A stretch of 64,000 nt of DNA from contig CAWEKO010000009.1 of assembly GCA_963809715.1 (NCBI GenBank), positions 307,832 through 371,831 of the forward strand, written 5' to 3'. This DNA comes from Bog-473 sp963809715. Its GTDB lineage: Bacteria; Actinomycetota; Acidimicrobiia; Acidimicrobiales; RAAP-2. Both the position numbers and the translations under genes were made by a program. Positions within the stretch are counted from its first letter, which is position 1; each line of letters opens with the position of its first letter. The notes beneath the pieces were generated by a model, which ran no database searches, was not told where the DNA came from, and saw nothing but the letters and a program-made list of their open reading frames with translations. Positions 45,616 to 56,087 of the stretch are shown in pieces.

Positions 45616-45951
45616 CGAAGATCTCCTCGTTAGGACGTATTGAGCTTGTCACTGATTTTGGGATTGTGGCTCGGGCTTCACGCCTAACCGGAAACTCGAC
45701 CACACTGAGCCTGTGTGTGCGTAGGTTTCGTTCCACGCCTCGGCACAAACTTCTTTGGTCACTCACCAGAATTGCGTCGAGACCCAGGAGTCGCGGCACC
45801 AGCTGGGCTGCGGTAGTCCCGGGTACCGAAATATCTCATCTCATCCCCTCCTCGTGTTCGGGCAGTCAGCGATCTCGCAGGTGTGTTCCTGCTATACCGG
45901 CCCTCGTCTCGGACTGTCCGATGGCTGCTGTTTCTTGCGAGGCATGCGAGG
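45616..45951. other. Intergenic region, nothing recognised
   Basis: About 335 bases between the divergent DUF1003 and kinase-like genes. Open frames on both strands do not resemble proteins. It probably carries the promoters. Confidence 0.45.
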
Positions 45952-46623
45952 ATGAATACACCACGGAGCGAAGTCATCGCTCGAATTGCCACAATCGTGT
46001 GCAACCAAAAGCTTGACCATCCAACAAGGGTGGCGGTCGACGGCACAACGGCGTCCGGCAAATCAACTCTTGCTCGTGAACTGATCACCGCTGTGAGGAT
46101 GCAGGAACGCCAAGCGGTTCATCTGTCGATGGACGGGTACCACCACCGCCGTGCACATCGATGGATGAAGGGTCCACTGTCGGCAGAGGGTTACTACGAG
46201 GACGCATACGACTTCCCGACATTTGTCACCAATGTTCTCATGCCACTAGGACCGGACGGAGATGGCTATTTCAAGGCTCGGATCATCGATATAGCGACCG
46301 ACCAGCCCGTAGACGAACCACCACTGCTCGCACCTCCCGACGCAGTTCTCATCGTTGATGGAAGCTTTCTCCAACGGGCAGAACTCGCTGATCACTGGGA
46401 CTATCGGATTTTTGTCAACACGAGCTTTGACGTAGCACTTGCTCGTGGCCTGGCTCGTGATGCCGCGTCACTGGGCGGAGAGGATGCCGCTCGGACCGCG
46501 TATCAGTCCCGATACCATGCCGCAGCCCGCCTTTACATCTCGGACAGACATCCCGCTGAGAATGCATCGGTGGTAGTGGACAACGATGATTTGGATACTC
46601 CGGGTCTGAGATTTGCGGGATGA
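45952..46623 (+). CDS. Uridine-kinase-like P-loop kinase
   Basis: The ATG at 45952 gives 223 residues. The P-loop is VDGTTASGKSTLARELI (near residues 30-46), followed by LSMDGYHHRRAHRWM, YYEDAYDFPTF and VLIVDGSFLQRAEL, the usual uridine kinase/phosphoribulokinase order. A later segment DYRIFVNTSFDVALARGLARD is typical. It phosphorylates a nucleoside or similar alcohol; the substrate is not certain. A longer frame starts at 45883 without support. Confidence 0.83.
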   Translation: MNTPRSEVIARIATIVCNQKLDHPTRVAVDGTTASGKSTLARELITAVRMQERQAVHLSMDGYHHRRAHRWMKGPLSAEGYYEDAYDFPTFVTNVLMPLGPDGDGYFKARIIDIATDQPVDEPPLLAPPDAVLIVDGSFLQRAELADHWDYRIFVNTSFDVALARGLARDAASLGGEDAARTAYQSRYHAAARLYISDRHPAENASVVVDNDDLDTPGLRFAG

Positions 46624-46708
46624 ATGGGTCGTTGCCAACTCGCGTCGACAGAGACCGCGTTCAGGTGCGGCGTAGGCAGCATGAGCCGACCTACAGTGTC
46701 AGGAGGCC

Positions 46709-46826
46709 CAGCAAAGCAGAACCCGACTAGCTCCCGCCCAGGACCCGGGAAAGTCCGGAGGCCGCCCCGGGTGCGCTCCGTGTAACACTGCACTCTCAAA
46801 CAGCATCAAAGCTCGCACTGCTCGCA
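46709..46826 (+). repeat. Diverged direct repeat, copy A
   Basis: This segment can be aligned with 56349-56468 in the same orientation. Shared blocks include ACCCGACT, GGGTGCG, CTGTA/GTGTA before CAC.GCAC, and CTCAAACAGCATCAAA (16 bases, exact). On the minus strand both encode similar starts (MRVxCYxxRT). It may be a remnant of a once-duplicated gene or element edge. The copies lie on either side of the six-gene operon and the permease gene. Confidence 0.55.
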
Positions 46827-46869
46827 AAATTGTCCCAGCAACCGGACCCACCGCCTCGAACCCGTCGGT

Positions 46870-48322
46870 CTAGCTGACCTTTTGCCGAGCACTGGTGAGT
46901 GACCGCTGGAGGCGCTGGCGCTGGGCCACCAGATCGGCGGCGGCGGCAGCCACGGCACGCCAAACCTCGGCCGCGGGGTCGACGGACGCAGCGAGCGATG
47001 CCTGAAAGGGGTTGGGTACGCCGTCCGCGGGTGCAAGCAGGCGCGGTGGGTCTGCGCCACCGTCGCGGCTCTGCCTGTAGAACAGGACCGAGGCGGCGTT
47101 GAGTTCGTCGTCGAGGAGTACGGCGGCACCGCCCTGCGTGGGCGCTGGGGCCGCCGGAATCAACGACCCAACCGCCGGTGTTGTGCAACCGCACCGGGCC
47201 GGGATAGTTCCTCACCGTCCAGTCCTCGACAAACGGTTTGTGCGTATGACCGAAGACAAAAGCGACCTCCGGCGCTACGGCACCCATTTCCTCCACCAAT
47301 TGCTGATGGAGCGGACCTTCCAAATATCGGCGTAGACCAAGCCGTGAACTCGGGCTGAGCGTCACGTCCGGTCTCCCTCGCTCACTGCCCTCGACACGCC
47401 GGACCTCACGCCGGACAATGGCCGAAGCGAGCGCGACTTCCAGGGGCTGCGCCCAGCCGGGCGTGTGGCTCATGCGAACAAGGCCGCGGACGAGATTTCT
47501 GGTCAGAATGTCGAGCTTGGCCGCGCTGCTCAATTCGGCGTAGATCAATCCGACATCGACACCTACGTCGCCGGAACGTCCGAGTGTGGACCAGAAGAAG
47601 TCGATCCAGGCGAAGTTCTCGACCTCCAGATTGGCGACGGTCGGCCCGCCCGCCGGGCCCTGCTGTTCGGGAAACAACATTTCCCGCAGGCTCGACATGA
47701 GGCTGTAGATGGGCTCGATGAAATGGCCGTGGCTCACCAGGCAGCAGCGCCGGCCGTCCTCGGCGGCCAGGGCCAGGTTCGGGTAGACCACCCGCACCGC
47801 CACGTCGGCCGAACCGGGGCGCCGCTGGATGAGCGTCGAAATCAGATCGCTGGCCGTCCAGGGTGGTTGCTTTTCGGGGTCCAGCGTGGTCGTGTGCCAC
47901 GGCGACCCGATGGTTTCGCCGGCAGCCAGTTGGTGCAGGTACTCGATGTACTGCGCCTCCCGGGCGCCTTCCCAGAGGTGGTGGTCGTGGTTACCTGGCA
48001 TGTAGTACACCGCCGGTGCGAACACACGCCCTTCGCCCCCAAAGGCAGCATCGATGAAAGTTCCGAAGGCCGTGGCGGCCACCTCATCAGGGGAAAGCGC
48101 CATGTCGAGGACGTCGCCCGCCAGGATCAACGTCGGGGCCGTGTCCTGGCCGGCGGTGAGTTCGCGCAACGCCGCCACCATGGCTTCCATGAGAGGGCTC
48201 GGGACAGCCGGTTCGACCGTGAATGTCCCGCCGTCGGCCGGGTCCTCGGAGAGAGACGTCATCAGGCTGTTGGCGGCCCCGAAGTGCAGATCGGAGAGAA
48301 TCACGTAACGGATATCCGCCAC
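46870..48322 (-). CDS. Metallophosphoesterase of the oxidoreductase operon, frameshifted near its end
   Basis: The GTG at 48322 starts VADIRYVILSDLHFGAANS (D-x-H). Metal motifs follow: LAGDVLDM (GDxxD), YYMPGNHDHHLW (GNHD), CCLVSHGHF and VFGHTHKPF. The sequence RLHNTGGWVVDS is then followed by a frame change near 47160 into PAAPAPTQGGAAVLLDDELN and a stop at 46870. The enzyme is a calcineurin-type phosphatase or diesterase, about 484 residues when corrected. It is the last gene of the six-gene operon, starting 2 bp after the preceding stop, with TTG 48328 as an alternative start. Confidence 0.82.
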
Positions 48323-48324
48323 GG

Positions 48325-48952
48325 TCAACGGTCCCGGCGCAGCGGATCGAATACCTGCCACAGCTCGCCGATGAACAGGCGGGCGAAGGCGTCGAAGGCC
48401 CTGAACTCTCCCATGCGGTCTGGGCCGTGCACCCGAAAGGTGGTGAGCTGCCAGGCAAAGTCGAGGGGGCGAATGCGTCAGCACTCCCGAGCCGACTATT
48501 CCTTCGGCGGCGGTGGCTCCGCCATCGATGACCGGGACGTGACCCGACAGCACGCGAACGTAGAGCGTCGACGTTTCGGGCCAAACTCTGGTGATCGGGC
48601 CGGGGCTCACATCCTTGTATCCCGCGAGGGTGAGCGGCCGCCCGGTGGCATCGGAGAAATAGAGCCGGTACAACATGTGGCGCGTCCGAGGGCCCTCGTC
48701 GACAAACAGGTTGAATGCGCCCGCCTCGACCGGGCGTCGTCCGCCCAGAACATCGGACTGCACGTATCCCTGCGCCACTGCCAGGTGGTCCGCATCGGCG
48801 ATGAATGCGTACACGTCTTCGGTCGCAATGGTGAGCCGGAACATCAGGTCGCTGCCACTCGTGAGGCCGGTGCGTTGTCCGGCTCGATAATCCGATTCCC
48901 CAAATGTAAATGCGCCGACCATCTTCTCGGTGAACTGCAGCCGGTAGGTCAC
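48325..48952 (-). CDS. GMC-oxidoreductase-associated C-terminal-domain protein, frameshifted
   Basis: The GTG start overlaps the GMC gene stop (GTGA). The protein reads LQFTEKMVGAFTFGESDYRA, EDVYAFIADADHLAVAQGYV, RRPVEAGAFNLFVDEG and LTLAGYKDVSPG. From memory this domain is found as the C-terminal part of large GMC/cholesterol-oxidase-like proteins. Near 48475 one extra base shifts the frame; corrected, it reads IRPLDFAWQLTTFRVHGPDR and ends LRRDR at 48325. About 208 residues. Here the domain is a separate gene. Confidence 0.72.
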
Positions 48953-50631
48953 GCCGCTCCTCCGTGAACGATGTGGGCAGCGGCCCGCTCGGCGAACGCG
49001 GCGATGGTGAGCGAAGGATTCGGTCCGACCGGTCCGGGCATCACGGACCCGTCGACCACATGCAAACCCCGATATCCGAACGCCTCACCCCATCTGTCGA
49101 CGACGCCCTGGTCTGGCGCGGCGCCCATCGGGACGCCGCCCAGCGGGTGAACCGTGATGACCCGCTTGAACAGCCACAGGGGGGTGTTCGCCAGTTCCGC
49201 TCCCAGGGCACTCGCCAGCTGGCCGAGCCTCTCCTCGACGCGGGCGAAGAACGTGGCAGAACTGGCGGTCGTCCAGTCCAACGCCAGGTCGCCGCCGCGT
49301 AGGCTCATGGTGCCATCTGGGACATCCCGGCCCATGCAGAGTAAGGGCAGCATGGTGGCCGACGTGGTGCCACCGCCGAGGAGCGCCGACAAGTCGGCGC
49401 TGATATTGGAACGGGGCTTCCCTCTGGCGTGCGCCCAGGCGCGACGGGCGAGGAATGCGCCGAGGCGAGCCGCGACGAGAGGAGCGCCCGCACTCTGGGC
49501 AACCCAACTGAGAAACTGCGGGTTGCCGCCGTCTTCGATGTAGAAGCCCGCGGCCCACATCCCCTCCTCCGTCCAGCATGTCCGGCACCCGGATGGCGCT
49601 CGTGATCACTGGCCCGAACTCCGGGTTGAAGGGACGAGGCACGTCGGTGCCCTCGACCCGCTTCCGGCCGTGATGCAGAAACGTGAGGAGGTCGCCGTTC
49701 CCAGAGAACCGAGTGCCCAGGGCGGCTCCAAGGCGGGGAAAGGCGGCCCGGTTGCGTAGCAGTAGATAGGTCGAACCGAAGGTCCCGGCCCCGATCAGCA
49801 GACGGTCACCGTGCACCGTGCGCGTCTCACCGCGGGCTTCGGGGGCTGCCTCCGGGTCGTGACGGATGTAGGTGACGGTGAAGCCGCCGGCCGGGTCGGG
49901 TTCGATGCGGCGCACCTCCGACAGCGTGCGGATCTCGGCGCCGGCGTCGGCCGCCCGCGACAGGTAGGTGTAGTCGAGCGTGTTTTTGGCGCCGTCGTTA
50001 CAGCCGATGTCACATTCGCCACACAGTCGGCACGTACGACGCGGGAGACCATGCAGGTTGGGGTGTTCCTCGACGATGGGCTCGCCGGGCCGTGCGGGCC
50101 GCGCCGGCGTTGGCGAAGGTGACGGCGAGCGGCGGCAGCTGCCACTCCAGTCCCAGCTGGGCAGGCTGCGTGGCGCATGGCATGGGTCTTGGCGGTCGTC
50201 GAATAGGGCGAGATGTCGAAGGGGTAGCGCTGGGCGCCGAGCATGGCTTCGGCGGACTCGTAGAACGGCTCCAGGTCCTCGTAGGTGACAGGCCAAGGTC
50301 GCGGCGCTTGGCCGGGCGAATCGTCGACGAACCAGGCGGGATCTTTCCGGAGCAAGACATTGGCGTAAATGAGCGATCCGCCTCCAAGGCCGCTGGATAC
50401 CAGACTCTCGATACCCTGGAAGGCCCATACATCGAACATGCCGTACAGCGCATTCTTCGGATCCCAGAGGTTCTGCGAAAGGCCGCGCGGGCTTCTGGGA
50501 AAAGACCCGGGCGGGTAGCTGCGACCCCGCTCGAGGATCAGGACCGACCGCCCGGCCTGGGCCAGCCGGCAGGCACTGGCCGAAGCTCCGAAACCGGAAC
50601 CTACGACCACTGCATCGAAGTGCTCAGCCAT
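48949..50631 (-). CDS. GMC-family (cholesterol-oxidase-like) FAD oxidoreductase with ferredoxin-like Cys motif, three frameshifts
   Basis: The start ATG 50631 reads MAEHFDAVVVGSGFGASASA with the FAD-binding GxGxxx pattern, then SSGLGGGSLIYANVLLR. Frame changes are near 50165, 50095 and 49562 (a CCCC run). The middle contains CRLCGECDIGC (Cys-X2-Cys-X2-Cys-X3-Cys) and LIGAGTFGSTYLLLRN. The last part has HPLGGVPMG and VVDGSVMPGPVGPNPSLTIA, typical of GMC ends. It would oxidise an alcohol such as a sterol using FAD. The Cys set may hold an Fe-S cluster. Confidence 0.83.
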
Positions 50632-52046
50632 GTGTGGCGTCCCCCCTTGCCGCTCGCCAGACCGTAGTGGCCATGGCGATGCAGGCGCGTCCTGATGCGG
50701 CGATCGATGACCCATTCGCGGGCTGGATGCTCGGCATCGTCCGGAGGGCCTGACCGGCACCGAACGGAACGATCCCGGCGCCGATCACGTCGCCGTCTCC
50801 CTTCTCGTAGACCTGGACGGCGAGCCCGCCACGACAGCGGACGGCACGCACCGCGAACCTGCCCGCCTCGCTGATGCAACTGAGTTCCAGGGTGGTGGCA
50901 CAATTTGGACGCAAAGACCACATGGCCCTCGTCGATCAGGACGCGGTGAGGCCATCCGGGCACGTCGACATCGCCCACCACCTCCATAGTGCCTGGCACC
51001 GCTTGCGCCTGCGCCCAGAGGTGCGCTCGCAGTGTCGTGCCTTGGCTGCGTCCCGCGGCGGCCCCGGCCAACGGGTCGGTGAAGCCGAGCGCAAACGGAC
51101 CGTCGAGAAGCAGGCGGACCGAGACTGAAGCAGGCGGTTCCCGCATGGCCGTGACATTCACGGGCCATGGTGCAGAGAGGGGGCGGGGGTCCTGCAGATA
51201 GCGGCGAGCATCTTGGAAACCCATGTCGATCAGTGCCGACGCGTCGATCCGACCGCAGAAGTACGCGGGATCGAGCGGAAGGGGGCAGGTGGGTTTGATG
51301 ACATGCAAGCGCAACCGGCGCCCGTCCGGGTCGCCCGCCAGGTGGCCGAGGTCCGCCAGCAGCGACCCAGTCGCGGCCATTTCGATCATGTGCACGTACT
51401 GCCGGAATAGGCCGCGCCGGTAGCGCGGCGTGTTGCCGATGCACCACACCAGCCACACCTCGTCGCTGCCCCGGCGCACGGCCTCAGGCACGTTGGAGTC
51501 CCGTATCCAGACTGCATCTGAGTAGGTGGCAGCGTCATCAACGACGGGAGGCATCAACCCAGGGAGCGAGATGGCGGCAACCAAGAAGTCCATGTCCACA
51601 CGGGTGTGCTCAACGACCTGCGACGTCTTCGAGGAAAAGTTGGCGATGTTGTACGTCCCCAGCACGCCTTCCGATTGCCGGATAGCCGCCGCGTCGACCC
51701 CGAGATGGGGGAACACGCCCTCACGCACGCCGCGCCCGCTCACCAGGCTCGGCCACCGTGCGCTCGTGACATAGTCCCGGATCGGGAGGGGCGCGACGAA
51801 TCGCCGGGGATTCAGCGTGCGCCACCGCTCGCAGATGTCGGCCACCGGCAGGCCCGACAACACCATCGAGAGATTGATGGTGCCCCCAGATGTCCCGTCG
51901 ACGTGGTGGAACTTGAGCCCAGCCTGGTCGAGGGCCGCGAGTACCCCGGCCTGGTAGGCGACTCGCATCCCGCCGCCCGCCAACACCAGCGAGCGGTGCG
52001 CGCCGCCCTCGTCCGCGTCCTTGGGAGCCAGGTAGGGGCGAGGCAA
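50624..52046 (-). CDS. Patatin-like phospholipase, frameshifted near its end
   Basis: The N-terminal part has the oxyanion loop VLAGGGMRVAYQAGVL and the nucleophile elbow GTSGGTINLS (G-x-S-x-G). The catalytic Asp is in YSDAVWIRDSNV. Near 50905 an extra base changes the frame; corrected it reads CATTLELSCISEAGRFAVRA and DGDVIGAGIVPFGAG to the stop at 50624. About 474 residues. It cleaves acyl esters of lipids. It starts 8 bp after the decarboxylase-like gene and overlaps the GMC start, so it is translationally linked. Confidence 0.85.
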
Positions 52047-52054
52047 GGGGTGCC

Positions 52055-52957
52055 TCAGGAGCGGCTGAACGCGCCAGCCGGCTCGCTTCGCCCGTCGCTG
52101 GTCGGCGGCGGCGGCCAGGTCTCGGACAGCCCTAGGCCGACCACGCTCTCCAGTCCCTGTGGCGCACCGATCGGCGCTTCGTCGAACGCCAGAAACCAGC
52201 TCTCGACGTGATCGTCCAACACCCCCGCCGCGGCCGGAAGGTAAGCGGTGAGAAGCGGGTTGCGGCTGACGTCAAGCTTCTTGAGGGGCGCCACACGCGG
52301 ATGGTCGCCAATGATCAACTCGCCATCGCCCTTCGAAAATAGGGATGCTCCGATGTGGCCGTGAAAATAGATCGATGATTTGAAGAGCATCCCCCGGAAC
52401 TGGCAGAAATTCGTGGATCCCACGCGGAGCGGCAACCCAGTCCAGCGGGGCTTCGGTATTGTGATCCGCATGCCGAGCTGACCGTCGATGTCGTATTGGC
52501 TCGACACGGTGCGGGCGTCAACCTGAAAATCGAGGTTCGCCTGATGCTTCGGCATGCCCCAGATGCCTTTGCCACCTTTTACCGAAATCTCGGTGCTCAC
52601 AGGCAGGTCGTAGACGAACTGACCGAAGTCGTAGTGACGGCGGAAGATCAGCGGCAGCGTGGCGGGCGCCGGCTTCCGACCGTGGGTTACCCCTATGGCG
52701 ATGCTGAACTCGATGTACTTGCCGATGTTGGTGGACGTGTAGTCGATCACAGTGATCATGAGGACACCGCGTCCGCCCGGCAATCTGAGCGGATGCAGCT
52801 CCTGGCCGGGCAATAGGTCAACCGCGGCCACCGGATCGATGGTAAAGACGGCCATAAGCGCCGGCGTACGGTGCGACGCAACGGGCAGCTGAAAGGGGAT
52901 GCCGTCCACCAGTGAATAGCGGCCTGTCGCATCCTCGATTCGTGCGGGTACGCCCAT
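52055..52957 (-). CDS. Acetoacetate-decarboxylase-like protein
   Basis: This 300-residue protein starts MGVPARIEDATGRYSLVDGI. The ADC-fold signature is in EISVKGGKGIWGMPKHQANLDF, which includes a Lys at the usual Schiff-base position. Other parts are LLPGQELHPLRLPGGRGVLM and YIEFSIAIGV. Members of this superfamily include decarboxylases and aldolase-like enzymes with Schiff-base chemistry; the true substrate here is unknown. It is the second gene of the operon and is intact. Confidence 0.8.
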   Translation of the reverse strand: MGVPARIEDATGRYSLVDGIPFQLPVASHRTPALMAVFTIDPVAAVDLLPGQELHPLRLPGGRGVLMITVIDYTSTNIGKYIEFSIAIGVTHGRKPAPATLPLIFRRHYDFGQFVYDLPVSTEISVKGGKGIWGMPKHQANLDFQVDARTVSSQYDIDGQLGMRITIPKPRWTGLPLRVGSTNFCQFRGMLFKSSIYFHGHIGASLFSKGDGELIIGDHPRVAPLKKLDVSRNPLLTAYLPAAAGVLDDHVESWFLAFDEAPIGAPQGLESVVGLGLSETWPPPPTSDGRSEPAGAFSRS

Positions 52958-52973
52958 GGTGTCCTTTCTTGCC

Positions 52974-53996
52974 CTAGTCCGAATGGAGCGCTGCGGTGAT
53001 AGTCGGGAACACGTCACGGGCCGCATCCTTTCCCATGAACATGTCCAGATGGCCGTACTCGGGGAAAATGTTCACGGCGTACTGACCCTTGCCAGACTTT
53101 TCCAGGAATTCATAGGTGCGCTGCTGGCTCTCGGCGCTGAAGCAGCGGTTCAGTTCACCCGCCAGCAGGACGATGCGGGCGTCGGTACGGGGCGGGGCGC
53201 TGGCGAAGGTCGCCGGCAGCTCGGACAAACCGTCAACCGCTACGAGTTGACCCGCCCGGACACAGCGTGACATCTGATTGAAAAAGGTGAGCGGTACCGG
53301 ACCGAACTCGCTCCGCAACCAGTCGTGGGTGGCTTCGTCAAGCAAGGCGTGCGACCACAGCGTCGGCTTTCCGACCCCGTAGGTAAAGCTGGCGAACCGG
53401 CACACGGTGTTGTCGCACTCGTGGTGCGTCGCCCGAACATATGCGACCAACGCCTGGGCGACAATGTCCGGCGCCTCTATCGCCCATTGAGGGTTGATGT
53501 ACCGGGTGATCACCGTGAGGGGCTTGTGGAACCACTCGATTTTCCACCGGGCCAGACGCGGCAGAACGGGGTGCAGGGACACCGCATTGGACACGATGGT
53601 GGTCACCTTCGGCAGGAGCCCCGCAACGGCAGCCATCATGAAACTCGTGGAGCCCTGGCAATGGATAACGGCCTTGACGGCGTCGGCCCCGCTGTGCTCG
53701 AGCACGACGTCAACCGCCTTGGGGTGGTCATAGACGGCGGCCCGGTCGAGGGTCCACTGGTTGGGGTGAAGATCGATGCTCGCCCGCCAGTTCTCCAGCC
53801 AGACGTCGAAACCAGCGGCCAGCAGCACATCGACCAGGTTGGCGGCTACTGGTGCCCGGAAAATATTTCCGCGCACACCCGCCCCGTGCACCAACAGGAC
53901 CGGCCCGTTGGTCGGGTGACCCGTACCGACAACGTGAACCAGGTTCGCCTCCAGGCCGTCGCCCGTCGTGAAGGGGACGATTTCGTCACGATGCAT
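52974..53996 (-). CDS. Alpha/beta hydrolase with Cys nucleophile, first gene of the operon
   Basis: This 340-residue protein has VLLVHGAGVRGNIF (oxyanion region), the elbow VIHCQGSTSFMMAAV where a Cys replaces the usual Ser, and a late His in EYGHLDMFMGKDAARDVFP. The Cys nucleophile resembles dienelactone-hydrolase-like enzymes and the hydrolase halves of some GMC fusion proteins. Its start at ATG 53996 marks the head of the operon; the long noncoding region upstream should contain the promoter. It is intact. Confidence 0.85.
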   Translation of the reverse strand: MHRDEIVPFTTGDGLEANLVHVVGTGHPTNGPVLLVHGAGVRGNIFRAPVAANLVDVLLAAGFDVWLENWRASIDLHPNQWTLDRAAVYDHPKAVDVVLEHSGADAVKAVIHCQGSTSFMMAAVAGLLPKVTTIVSNAVSLHPVLPRLARWKIEWFHKPLTVITRYINPQWAIEAPDIVAQALVAYVRATHHECDNTVCRFASFTYGVGKPTLWSHALLDEATHDWLRSEFGPVPLTFFNQMSRCVRAGQLVAVDGLSELPATFASAPPRTDARIVLLAGELNRCFSAESQQRTYEFLEKSGKGQYAVNIFPEYGHLDMFMGKDAARDVFPTITAALHSD

Positions 53997-54932
53997 AGGT
54001 TGCCCCTCGAGATCTCACCGTTGTCTGCCTGGAACCGTATAGCCCCAGCGTCCAGACCGCACGCGACCGAACCATTGCCGACGCGATGGTGCGCTCGCTT
54101 GACCCGGGCCCGGCGTCGAGCTCCGTGCCGAGCACGAGTGACGAACCACAGCGACGAGTATGGGGGCCGTCTGGATTGCGCCCACGTGGGTCTGGAATGC
54201 GGCCAGGAACCATCGTGCAGAAGGGGGCCGCAAGCAACTCCTCAGAGCTTCCACAGGATCATCAGCATGACGAGCGGATCGATCTAAGACTCGGCGATTC
54301 GTAGCGGCTGTGGAGGCACTTGGCTTTCTCGTCCCTGGCGTGGATCAAGAGCATCGGACGCCGATTGATTTGGCCACCTCGAGCGGCTTGACTCTGAAGT
54401 GCCACAGGAGCGCTGCTCCGAGACCGTGACCCTGGTGCCTCGAATCACCGCCGTGCGGGCCAAGAGGATGGAGGGCATCCCTTCACGCTCATTCCGAGAC
54501 ATCTGCTTCGGTGGCGACGACCGGGGAACCGACGCCGTCGCCGAGGCGCAGAACGCAACCACGTCACGAGACTTGACTTCGACGACGACCCAGGTACGAA
54601 GGGTGCAGCCTGCCTGGTTGGCGAGGGCTTCACGCAAAGCCACTCGTTCAGCAACCTTTTCTCGCACTCAAAGCCCTCGGCCCCGACGGCAAGTGCCCGT
54701 CAGCGCCGCGTGGAGAAGTGGCCGGGAGACTCCCAGCAGGTGGCGGGCCCATCCCCAGACAAGGCCCTCCAGTAAAGTTGAAGCGGCGGCGACCGTTGTC
54801 CTCTTCTGACCGAGGTCGTATCTGACGCAAGACTATGGGTCGGATGGACGCCCGCTCAGGATTTGAGGCTCTGAAGCTCAGCTCAGCTGGACTCCTGCGC
54901 TCTGAGTCGCCTGCTTTGGAGACGGTTCAGCA
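53997..54932. other. Long intergenic region between divergent operon and permease
   Basis: About 930 bases without a supported gene. Open frames up to ~130 codons exist on both strands (for example 54284-54667 minus) but are rich in Arg/Ser and match nothing. It should hold the promoter of the six-gene operon and of the permease. It may also hold a decayed gene. Confidence 0.5.
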
Positions 54933-56087
54933 ATGAGATTCGTCCACGCCATTGGGCACGCACTGATGGTGGCCGCTGGGATGACCTGGCAGATTCTGTG
55001 GTCGCTCATATTGGGGTTTGCCTTGTCGGCGATCGTCCAGGCTCTGGTGCGCAAGGGCACCGTCGAACGCATGCTGGGGAACGACTCCCCCAAGACGCTC
55101 GCTGTCGCGACCGGACTGGGCAGCGCCAGCTCCTCGTGCTCCTACGCCGCCGTAGCCCTCGCCCGAGGGCTCTTCCGGAAAGGGGCCAACTTCACCGCCG
55201 TTATGGTGTTCGAGATCGCCTCGACCAACCTGGTGATCGAACTTGGGATCATCATGGCCTTGCTCCTCGGCTGGCAATTCACCGCAGCCGAGTTCGTCGG
55301 GGGGCCGATCATGATCGTCCTCATCGCTGTGCTCTTCCGCCTGTTCCTCCGTCAGCACCTTGTTGACGCGGCCAAGCGCCAATCCGATCAAGGCCTTGCT
55401 GGCTCGATGGAAGGCCATGCCGCCATGGATATGAGTGTGAAGGCAGAGGGAGGCCTCCTCTCCCGCCTTTCGTCAACCGAGGGATTCACCTCGGTCTCCC
55501 ATATCTTCGTGATGGAGTGGGCCGCCGTGTTGCGAGACATCGTGCTTGGGTTGCTGATTGCCGGCGCCCTCGCCGCTTGGGTGCCCGACAGCTTTTGGCA
55601 GCACCTGTTCTTCACCGGGCACCCGTTGCTGGCCAAGATCTGGGGTCCCCTGCTTGGACCGATCATCTCGATCGTTTCTTTCGTCTGTTCGATCGGAAAC
55701 GTCCCGCTGGCCGCTGTGTTGTGGAACGGCGGGATCAGCTTCGGCGGGGTGATCAGTTTCATCTTTGCCGACCTGATCATCCTGCCTATCCTGGTCATCT
55801 ACAAGAAGTACTACGGGACCAAGATGATGCTGTTCATTCTGGCCACCTTCTACACCACCATGGTTTTCGCTGGCTACGCCGTCGAGCTGATCTTCGGTGC
55901 TGCGGGACTCGTTCCCACCACCCGCAATGCCACTGTGCTCAATCCAACCATCAGCTGGAATTACACGACCTACCTCAACATCGTCTTCATCTTGGCTGGC
56001 CTCGTGCTGGTATGGCGCTTCTTCCGTACAGACGGCGCCATGATGCTGAAGATGATGGGCGGCAGTCCCGAACCCGCGGCGATTTAG
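54933..56087 (+). CDS. UPF0718/ArsP-type permease
   Basis: This 384-residue membrane protein has 8 to 10 hydrophobic segments (ILWSLILGFALSAIVQAL; FTAVMVFEIASTNLVIELGI; IVLGLLIAGALAAWV; IISIVSFVCSIGNVPLAAVLW; MMLFILATFYTTMVFAGYAV). The pattern LGSASSSCSYAAVALARGLF with a conserved Cys, repeated as VCSIGNVPLAAVLWNGG, matches the DUF318/ArsP_1 family of permeases, some of which export organoarsenicals. A soluble His/Met-containing loop (MEGHAAMDMSVK) could bind metal. The substrate is not certain. Confidence 0.85.
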   Translation: MRFVHAIGHALMVAAGMTWQILWSLILGFALSAIVQALVRKGTVERMLGNDSPKTLAVATGLGSASSSCSYAAVALARGLFRKGANFTAVMVFEIASTNLVIELGIIMALLLGWQFTAAEFVGGPIMIVLIAVLFRLFLRQHLVDAAKRQSDQGLAGSMEGHAAMDMSVKAEGGLLSRLSSTEGFTSVSHIFVMEWAAVLRDIVLGLLIAGALAAWVPDSFWQHLFFTGHPLLAKIWGPLLGPIISIVSFVCSIGNVPLAAVLWNGGISFGGVISFIFADLIILPILVIYKKYYGTKMMLFILATFYTTMVFAGYAVELIFGAAGLVPTTRNATVLNPTISWNYTTYLNIVFILAGLVLVWRFFRTDGAMMLKMMGGSPEPAAI

